DNA of 10,813 nt. Origin: DATMBL01 sp035559295. GTDB lineage: Bacteria > Desulfobacterota > Binatia > UBA9968. The notes under the pieces were generated by a model. That model had not been told where the DNA came from, made no database searches, and saw only the letters and a program-made list of their open reading frames with translations. Made by a program: the position numbers and the translations under genes. Of the stretch, positions 6,286-10,813 are shown in pieces (the stretch's first letter is position 1; the number at the start of each line of letters is the position of its first letter). Location of the stretch: contig DATMBL010000207.1 of NCBI GenBank assembly GCA_035559295.1, forward strand, positions 1-10,813. The letters run 5' to 3'.

Positions 6286-7671
6286 TTAGCGAATGATGCC
6301 GCGGTACTCCAGCGGCAGGTTTTGCTTCTCGCTCGGAGCATCGGGCACGTGCGCCGGTAACGGGACGTTGCTGATCGAGCCGCTGGGGCGTGCCCTGGAA
6401 GGCTTGCCTTCCCGAGTCCCGCCGCCCTGAGACTTACCGTCATTGACGAGCTCTTCCGGAAGCTGCACCGTTATGTAGCCCGCGCCCTTGAGGCTGGCTT
6501 TACCCTCCTCACCGGGCTTTAGGAAGCGCTCCGGCGGCGGCGTTCCTTCCGGCTTCTCCGCCGCTCTGCCTTTTCCCTCCGACTTGCTTGGCCCCCGCGG
6601 TTCCTCAACGCCGCTTTCGCCTTTGCCCTTGAGTTCTTGGCCCTGATCCTTGGCGCTCGGCTCTCGACCGTCCTGCTTGGTCTCGGTCCCGGAGGCGCGC
6701 TGATTGCTTTTACGGCTCATGGGATCGGGCTCAGATCGGGCTTCTCCGCCGTTTTGCAACTCCGGATTCATTTGGGCGTCGGTTTCGCTTCGGGAGCCCC
6801 CTTCTCCCGGCTGTTCCTGACCTTGCCCGCGTTCCGGTAACGAGCTTTGCAGGCCGCCGCCACCTGCTCTTTTCTGCTGCTGCTCCTGCCCCGACTCGCC
6901 TTCCAGGCCCTTGAGCGCGCTCGCAGCTTCGCTCAGGAGCTTTTGATCCGCGCCCGGTTGTTCCTGCTGTCGCTGCTCGATTTTCGTTCTCATCTCTGCG
7001 ATCAGCTGCTGCTTCTCGGCCGCGGTGAAGTGCGGCTCCTGAAGCCTGGCAGCGAGCGATTCGAGTTCCCCCGCCAGGCCGGCGAGCGAGGGGCGCCGAG
7101 CGAGTTTTTCCGCCATCTCCTCGAGCGCGTGGGGCAGGTCTGCGGGAGAGATCACGTCGCCTCGGCCGACCGCGGTCACGAGATAGAAGACGGCAAGAGC
7201 GATCGCGGCGGCAGTGACCGACCAGAAGCACGAGCGCTTTATCCGGTAGGGAAAATCACGGCGCAGATCGAGCCGCCGGGCCAGGGCACCGGCTTCCTCG
7301 CGCAGGCGCGCAAGCATCCCTTCGGCACTCCGCGCCGAGTCGATCGTCGCAAGCGTGAGGAATCGATCGCACGCGTCAATCGTCTGATCGATCAACCGCG
7401 CGACCGACCGAATCGAAAGCGGCCGAGGTCTGGCGCGGGACGCGACGATCACCATGGCGAGCAAAGCGAGCCCCGCTCCGACGAGCGCTCCAACGGCCGC
7501 CACAGCCGACGGCGCGCGATACCATGCCATCACCAGATAGCCGGCGGCCAACGCCAGCGGCCCAAACGCGAGCGCCCAATCGCCGGCGACGTGGCGCCAC
7601 AAGCGGCGGTAGACCCGCTCGATCAACGCCTCCGGAGACGAGACGACCCGTTGAACGGGAGAAGAACGCAT
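6286..7671 (-). CDS. unknown inner-membrane protein, three membrane segments and a long Gln/Glu/Gly-rich tail
   Basis: I do not recognise the family with certainty. The frame is open back to 7854, but that overlaps mltG; the ATG at 7671, 41 bases after the mltG stop, begins a plausible protein of 461 residues. Seen: two adjacent membrane helices (about 35-53 and 55-77), a basic cytoplasmic stretch (78-146), a third helix (about 147-168), then a helical, coiled-coil-like region (180-260). After that comes low-complexity sequence rich in Gln, Glu, Gly, Lys and Ser (about 255-385), a short ordered patch (GYITVQLPEELVND, 398-411), and an end with NVPLPAHVPDAP and LPLEYRGII. The positive-inside pattern puts residues 169-461 in the periplasm. 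The layout recalls DUF4175-type proteins in miniature (weak inference). Its place between mltG and moxR suggests it could be the MoxR client or a scaffold acting in cell-wall synthesis. Confidence 0.82.
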   Translation of the reverse strand: MRSSPVQRVVSSPEALIERVYRRLWRHVAGDWALAFGPLALAAGYLVMAWYRAPSAVAAVGALVGAGLALLAMVIVASRARPRPLSIRSVARLIDQTIDACDRFLTLATIDSARSAEGMLARLREEAGALARRLDLRRDFPYRIKRSCFWSVTAAAIALAVFYLVTAVGRGDVISPADLPHALEEMAEKLARRPSLAGLAGELESLAARLQEPHFTAAEKQQLIAEMRTKIEQRQQEQPGADQKLLSEAASALKGLEGESGQEQQQKRAGGGGLQSSLPERGQGQEQPGEGGSRSETDAQMNPELQNGGEARSEPDPMSRKSNQRASGTETKQDGREPSAKDQGQELKGKGESGVEEPRGPSKSEGKGRAAEKPEGTPPPERFLKPGEEGKASLKGAGYITVQLPEELVNDGKSQGGGTREGKPSRARPSGSISNVPLPAHVPDAPSEKQNLPLEYRGIIR

Positions 7672-7711
7672 AGCCACCACTATAGCACGCTGCGCCCGAG
7701 TCAAAAATGCG

Positions 7712-8725
7712 TCATCGCACGCGCGCCGGCGCGCTTTCAGCACGCCGCTGGTAAACTCTGACGGCGCGATTGTGGGCTTCGAGCGTCTCGGAAAAAAAAT
7801 GCGTGCCGTCGTTCTTTGAAACGAAATAGAGATAAGGAACCGAAGCCGGTTCAAGCGCCGCCTTGATCGACGACAGCCCGGGATTACAAATCGGCCCTGG
7901 CGGGAGCCAGGCGGTGCGATAGGTATTGTAAGGGCTCGGATGCTGCAGGTCCTTGCGGGTCAAGTTGCCGTCGAATTCCTTGATCCCGTAAATCACCGTC
8001 GGGTCGCTCTGCAACGGCATATTGAGCCTCAGCCGGTTGTGAAACACCGCCGAAACCAGCGGCCGTTCCGCATCGATAGCCGTTTCCTTTTCAATGATCG
8101 ATGCCAGGATCAAAATCTCGTGCGGCGTCAAGCCGCCGGGCGCCTGCTGCCGCGCGAGGGGCTCGACCATCCGGCGAAACTGCTGCACCATCACGCGAAT
8201 GATCTCCCGCTCGGGTGTTGCGGGAACGAACTGGTAGGTGTCGGGAAACAAATATCCCTCAATCGTGCGGCCGCGCACTCCCAATTCGGCCAGGAAATCC
8301 GGGCTGGCCGCCTCGGTCAAGAAGCGCTGCTTATCCACAATCGCCAGCCCGGCAAGGAGTTCCGCAATCTCTTTGACGGTCAAGCCCTCGGGGATGGTAA
8401 CACGGTGAAAAACCCGTTTGCCGCTCACCATTTGTTTGAGCACCCGGTAGGGCGAGAGCGGCAATTCAAAACGATAAAGACCCCACTGAATTTTCTTTTC
8501 CGCGCCTGAAAGTCGCGCCCAGAGATAAAAAATCGCCTCATTGTCGATGATGCGATGCTCCCGGAGTTTGCGCACCACGGTGGAAAACGATTCTCCCGGC
8601 TCAATCTTGATCTCCACGGTTTGCGGCATTCGCCCGGCCGGGAAAAAAATGTGCCACGCAACAAAGCCGCCGCCGAGCAGGGCGAGCGTGGCGAGGACGA
8701 GTAGCGTTCTGGCCAAAACTTTCAC
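7712..8725 (-). CDS. mltG: endolytic murein transglycosylase MltG
   Basis: A 337-residue inner-membrane enzyme that cleaves nascent peptidoglycan strands and is thought to set glycan length by releasing them from the polymerase. Seen: one N-terminal membrane helix (about 5-27), a LysM-like region (about 38-130), the EGYLFPDTYQF motif (156-166), ILASIIEKETA (206-216) with the catalytic-type Glu212, FHNRL (228-232), LQSDPTVIYG (238-247), SPYNTYRTAWLPPGPICNPG (264-283) and the closing YFVSKNDGTHFFSET (300-314). All hallmark motifs are intact and the length is normal. The start is a GTG at 8725 just before the membrane helix, with no clear Shine-Dalgarno sequence; it follows the 187-residue gene by 47 bases. 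In many bacteria mltG sits beside tmk or ruvX (yqgF) genes, so grouping with moxR is less common. Confidence 0.96.
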   Translation of the reverse strand: MKVLARTLLVLATLALLGGGFVAWHIFFPAGRMPQTVEIKIEPGESFSTVVRKLREHRIIDNEAIFYLWARLSGAEKKIQWGLYRFELPLSPYRVLKQMVSGKRVFHRVTIPEGLTVKEIAELLAGLAIVDKQRFLTEAASPDFLAELGVRGRTIEGYLFPDTYQFVPATPEREIIRVMVQQFRRMVEPLARQQAPGGLTPHEILILASIIEKETAIDAERPLVSAVFHNRLRLNMPLQSDPTVIYGIKEFDGNLTRKDLQHPSPYNTYRTAWLPPGPICNPGLSSIKAALEPASVPYLYFVSKNDGTHFFSETLEAHNRAVRVYQRRAESAPARVR

Positions 8726-8772
8726 GACGAGAAGAGCGGCGGGATCGGAAGGGGCGAATGCCGTAGGGCGAG

Positions 8773-9336
8773 CTAGTTTTCCGTGACGTTGTGTTTGAGC
8801 CAGCCTTCAACCTGCCGCAAAAAACCGGCAAAAGGATCCTCGCCGGGCTCCGGAGCAAAATACGCCTTACGGGTGTAGTCGAGAGCGCCCGAGTAGTACT
8901 CGAATTTCTTCGAGAGTTCTTGAAAGAGAATGAAGCCGGTTCGGTAGAGCGAGAGATCGAGCTCTGAGACCGTCCAGTAGGAGCGGCTTCCTTCTTTAAT
9001 GTAGTAATCGAGAAACCCCTTACCCTCCACATGGCTGCGGAAAATGCCGCTCATAAACAGCGCGTAATCGCCGACGTATTTGCGGAGGGAACGTTCGCGG
9101 AGCAAATCCGACTCTTGCGTCTTGCTGGTCTCGGCCACCATCTCGACTACGCTTTCCATTCTCCGCCCGGTGCGCGACCGCAGCCGGTACAAATGATCGG
9201 CGCGGGCAAAGTCGGTGAGAACATCGGCGACGTACCGAGCGACCGTCGCATCCTGGATTCCGAGTTGCCAGAAGCTCTGGCGAACGACATTCAAAAAAAA
9301 GCTCTGCAGACTGTTCGCCGGTGTTTTCTTATCCAT
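8773..9336 (-). CDS. conserved-looking hypothetical protein, 187 residues, first gene of the mltG-moxR operon
   Basis: I do not recognise this protein. It is soluble, without signal peptide, membrane helix or metal motif, and reads as mostly alpha-helical: SFFLNVVRQSFWQLG (12-26), VARYVADVLTDFARADHLYRL (32-52), then YVGDYALFMSGIF (87-99) and ELDLSLYRTGFILFQELSKKF (124-144), ending in an amphipathic helix (AGFLRQVEGWLKH). Aromatic residues (Phe, Tyr, Trp) are frequent. The start at 9336 is the only good ATG at the head of the frame, but no Shine-Dalgarno site precedes it. It is followed after 47 bases by mltG and diverges from the regulatory-domain gene at 9496. Context suggests a cytoplasmic accessory to the envelope genes, but a function cannot be read from the sequence. 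Confidence 0.8.
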   Translation of the reverse strand: MDKKTPANSLQSFFLNVVRQSFWQLGIQDATVARYVADVLTDFARADHLYRLRSRTGRRMESVVEMVAETSKTQESDLLRERSLRKYVGDYALFMSGIFRSHVEGKGFLDYYIKEGSRSYWTVSELDLSLYRTGFILFQELSKKFEYYSGALDYTRKAYFAPEPGEDPFAGFLRQVEGWLKHNVTEN

Positions 9337-9432
9337 GGTTACGGCCCCGGAGTCATCATAGCAAAGGCCCCCCGTTTTGAAAAGATTGTGAACGTCCGGT
9401 TAGGCCCGTTGCGCTTCTCAATGGCGTCTAAC

Positions 9433-9461
9433 CTGGCCATTTTCAAACATCCATATATAAT
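9433..9461 (+). promoter_or_regulatory. promoter of the regulatory-domain gene, in a divergent control region
   Basis: A perfect TATAAT at 9456-9461 lies in the only AT-rich patch of the 159-base gap between divergent genes. Seventeen bases upstream is CTGGCC (9433-9438), a poor -35 box matching at three positions. The start codon at 9496 is about 35 bases downstream. The overlapping TATATAT is self-complementary, so the same patch might serve the minus-strand operon as a -10 region, but I find no convincing minus-strand -35 box. Confidence 0.45.
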
Positions 9462-9485
9462 ACCCCCATTCTCGACCCGCCCTCT

Positions 9486-9490
9486 GGAGG
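9486..9490 (+). promoter_or_regulatory. ribosome binding site of the regulatory-domain gene
   Basis: GGAGG lies five bases before the ATG at 9496 and fixes the start of a gene whose reading frame is otherwise open far upstream. The ATG at 9491 abuts this site and is in another frame, so it is not used. Confidence 0.75.
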
Positions 9491-9495
9491 ATGCC

Positions 9496-10005
9496 ATGGC
9501 GAAGAATCTGAAAGAAGAGTTCTTTCGTCTCGATGGCGCCTGGCCGTCTTTCGAGCTGATGTCCATCCGCCGCCGGGAGGATTACCTGAGACCGTTTCGC
9601 GTGCTCCGTTGCAAGATCGACGATGAGGTCGATTTCCAAAGCGTCGAGCCGCCGCGCAGCCTGACGGAGGCCACCGTTTTGATCGAGATTTTCGGCGAGC
9701 AAGAGCTTGTAGCGGCGACCGGACGCGGCCCTGTGCATGCCGTGGATAACGCGATGCGCAAGGTATTGGAGAAACACTACCCGCAACTCGCCGAAGTTCG
9801 TCTCGAAGAATTCGACGTGCGTTTGCTGCATCAGAACGGCGAGGATGAGAGCGGCGCCGCCGCGCTGGTGCGCGTGCTCGCGATTTTCTCGGACGCAACC
9901 GACCGATGGGGGACCGTCGGCGTCGCCGCCGACATCCTGCAGGCGAGCGTCGAGTGCATCATCGACGGGCTCGAATGGAAGCTCCGCGGCGAACACAAAC
10001 ATTGA
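9496..10005 (+). CDS. stand-alone regulatory (LeuA dimer-type) domain of isopropylmalate/citramalate synthase
   Basis: A 169-residue protein that corresponds only to the C-terminal end of 2-isopropylmalate synthase (LeuA) or, better, citramalate synthase (CimA). In those enzymes this domain pairs the subunits and binds leucine or isoleucine for feedback inhibition. Seen: a linker-like start (GAWPSFELMSIRRREDYLRPF, 14-34), then strand-helix units with SLTEATVLIEIFG (55-67), the ligand-site-type GRGPVHAVDNAMRKVL (76-91), YPQLAEVRLEEFDVRLL (95-111), AAALVRVLAIFSD (121-133) and RWGTVGVAADILQASVECIIDGLEWKL (137-163). The TIM-barrel catalytic domain is absent. It is not a remnant: the upstream bases are a promoter region and an opposite-strand gene, and the start has a TATAAT box and a GGAGG site. 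It may be a split subunit, an amino-acid sensor, or a domain that modulates another synthase in trans. A lipoprotein hydrolase gene follows after 40 bases. Confidence 0.85.
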   Translation: MAKNLKEEFFRLDGAWPSFELMSIRRREDYLRPFRVLRCKIDDEVDFQSVEPPRSLTEATVLIEIFGEQELVAATGRGPVHAVDNAMRKVLEKHYPQLAEVRLEEFDVRLLHQNGEDESGAAALVRVLAIFSDATDRWGTVGVAADILQASVECIIDGLEWKLRGEHKH

Positions 10006-10045
10006 CCGAGTCCAGGCGCCAGTCATTCGCCGGAGAGCGAACGCA

Positions 10046-10813
10046 GTGACCTACCTGCGCGCCTTGGTGCTCGTACTCGCTATGCTGCTCGGCTCGTGCC
10101 GCTGGGAAGAGAGGCTGATCTTCTACCCGACACGCGCCCTTTTGCGCACGCCCCAGTCGGTGGGTCTGGCCTTCGAAGACACAAATTTTTCCACGTCCGA
10201 CGGCGTGCGGCTGCACGGCTGGTTTATCTCGCACGCTGAATCGCCGCTTGTCTGGGTCTGGTTTCACGGCAACGCCGGCAACATCAGCCATCGCGTTGAA
10301 AACATCAAACTGCTCCACGAGCTGGTCAAGATCCGGATCTTTATCTTCGACTACCGAGGCTACGGCGCGAGCGAGGGCAGCCCTTCCGAAAAGGGTACCT
10401 ATCTCGACGGCGAGGCGGCGGTGCGCTGCGTCATCGAGCGATACGGGGTCCAAGTGCAACAAATGGTTTTTTTTGGACGCTCGCTCGGCGCGGCAATTGC
10501 AGCTGAAATGGCGACTCGATGGCGCCCGCTCGCGCTGATTTTGGAGAGCCCGTTCGTTTCCATCCCCGAAATGGCCAAAACGATTTTTCCTTACCTTCCG
10601 CTACGGCCGGTATTGCGCACTCGATACGATCTTTCCGACAAGATCGGTAAGGTGACCTCGCCGGTGCTCGTGCTCCACGGCGTGCGGGACGAGATCGTTC
10701 CGTTTGAACAAGGGCGGAAAGTGTTCGATCAGGCGCCCGGCCCGAAGCGTTTTTACGCCATCGACGGAGCCGGGCACAACGACACGTACTTGGTGGGAGG
10801 AACCGCCTATTTT
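10046..10813 (+). CDS. lipoprotein alpha/beta hydrolase, 3' end outside the window
   Basis: The frame runs open from a GTG at 10046 to the last base, giving 256 residues with no stop, so the gene continues beyond the edge. Seen: a short lipoprotein signal (MTYLRALVLVLAMLLGSC) with Cys18 as the likely lipid-modified residue, FHGNAGN (oxyanion region), the FDYRGYGASEG segment, a nucleophile elbow GRSLG with Ser146, Asp215 in HGVRDEIVP and His244 in GAGHND. The catalytic triad is therefore complete. It belongs to the BEM46/ABHD13/YfhR-like branch of serine hydrolases, whose substrates are mostly unknown (esterase or lipase-type activity is likely), anchored in the envelope. GGAGAG at 10032-10037, eight bases upstream, supports the GTG start. 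The 40-base gap after the regulatory-domain gene suggests co-transcription. A run of eight T at 10467-10474 falls inside the gene but the frame continues unbroken. Confidence 0.9.
   Translation, partial: MTYLRALVLVLAMLLGSCRWEERLIFYPTRALLRTPQSVGLAFEDTNFSTSDGVRLHGWFISHAESPLVWVWFHGNAGNISHRVENIKLLHELVKIRIFIFDYRGYGASEGSPSEKGTYLDGEAAVRCVIERYGVQVQQMVFFGRSLGAAIAAEMATRWRPLALILESPFVSIPEMAKTIFPYLPLRPVLRTRYDLSDKIGKVTSPVLVLHGVRDEIVPFEQGRKVFDQAPGPKRFYAIDGAGHNDTYLVGGTAYF

Noticed and set aside
6847..7761. A 304-codon plus-strand open frame opposite the membrane protein gene.
   Set aside because: It is antisense to the low-complexity and membrane regions and its Arg/Gly/Gln-rich translation has no family features.
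7672..7854. 61-codon extension of the membrane protein gene into mltG.
   Set aside because: It overlaps the conserved C-terminus of MltG; the start at 7671 leaves a normal 40-base gap.
9031..9495. Upstream open frame joined to the regulatory-domain gene, possibly a lost catalytic domain.
   Set aside because: The translation has no TIM-barrel synthase motifs, overlaps the opposite-strand 187-residue gene and crosses a promoter; it is not a decayed catalytic half.
10467..10474. Run of eight T inside the hydrolase gene as a frameshift or slippage site.
   Set aside because: The frame continues intact on both sides with family motifs (VFFGRSLG), so there is no evidence of a break or programmed shift; similar A runs in mltG encode conserved Phe-Phe pairs.
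1..10813. CRISPR array, tRNA, insertion sequence, phage or defence genes.
   Set aside because: I found no regularly spaced repeats, tRNA-like cloverleaf, transposase motifs or terminal inverted repeats; all long stretches are explained by the genes listed.

Overview
The window is about 60% GC and gene-dense, with short gaps and no tRNA, rRNA, CRISPR array or mobile element that I can see. The gene content points to a Gram-negative chromosome: an exported diheme cytochrome c, a lipoprotein hydrolase and an MltG/MoxR envelope cluster. The RibBX-type riboflavin gene and the 4,5-dihydroxyphthalate-decarboxylase-like protein fit the broad deltaproteobacterial / Binatota / Methylomirabilota / Tectomicrobia area. 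That placement is inference and low confidence.

Layout. (1) Positions 119-1564, plus strand: a ribB fused to a decayed GTP cyclohydrolase II-like domain (RibBX type), then a small FmdB-type zinc-ribbon protein. (2) Positions 1568-3312, minus strand: a likely three-gene operon transcribed right to left, consisting of a 67-residue small protein, a 4,5-dihydroxyphthalate decarboxylase / NMT1-like periplasmic-binding-fold protein without a signal peptide, and a 172-residue unknown protein starting 2 bases after it. (3) Positions 3434-5271, plus strand: a ketopantoate-reductase-family oxidoreductase (PanE/ApbA) whose stop overlaps the start of an exported diheme cytochrome c. (4) Positions 5284-9336, minus strand: a likely four-gene operon in the order 187-residue unknown, MltG murein transglycosylase, 461-residue membrane protein with a long Gln/Glu/Gly-rich tail, and MoxR AAA+ ATPase. 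(5) Positions 9496-10813, plus strand and divergent from block 4: a stand-alone copy of the C-terminal regulatory domain of isopropylmalate/citramalate synthases, then a lipoprotein alpha/beta hydrolase running off the right edge.

How they may work together. Block 4 looks like an envelope module: MltG cuts nascent glycan strands at the inner membrane, MoxR is a cytoplasmic remodelling ATPase, and the membrane protein between them could link the two compartments. Block 2 has the look of a small aromatic-acid or substrate-handling cluster, but no substrate can be read from the sequence. Block 3 couples a cytosolic NADPH-type reductase to a periplasmic electron carrier, which is odd and may reflect co-transcription only.

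The strongest points for a second look are the regulatory domain without its catalytic half (9496-10005), the loss of all three zinc cysteines in the RibA-like half of RibBX, the non-canonical CXCH haem site in the first domain of the cytochrome, and the MltG/membrane protein/MoxR operon. Both convergent gene pairs (1564/1568 and 5271/5284) are only 3 and 12 bases apart, with no room for a normal terminator between them.
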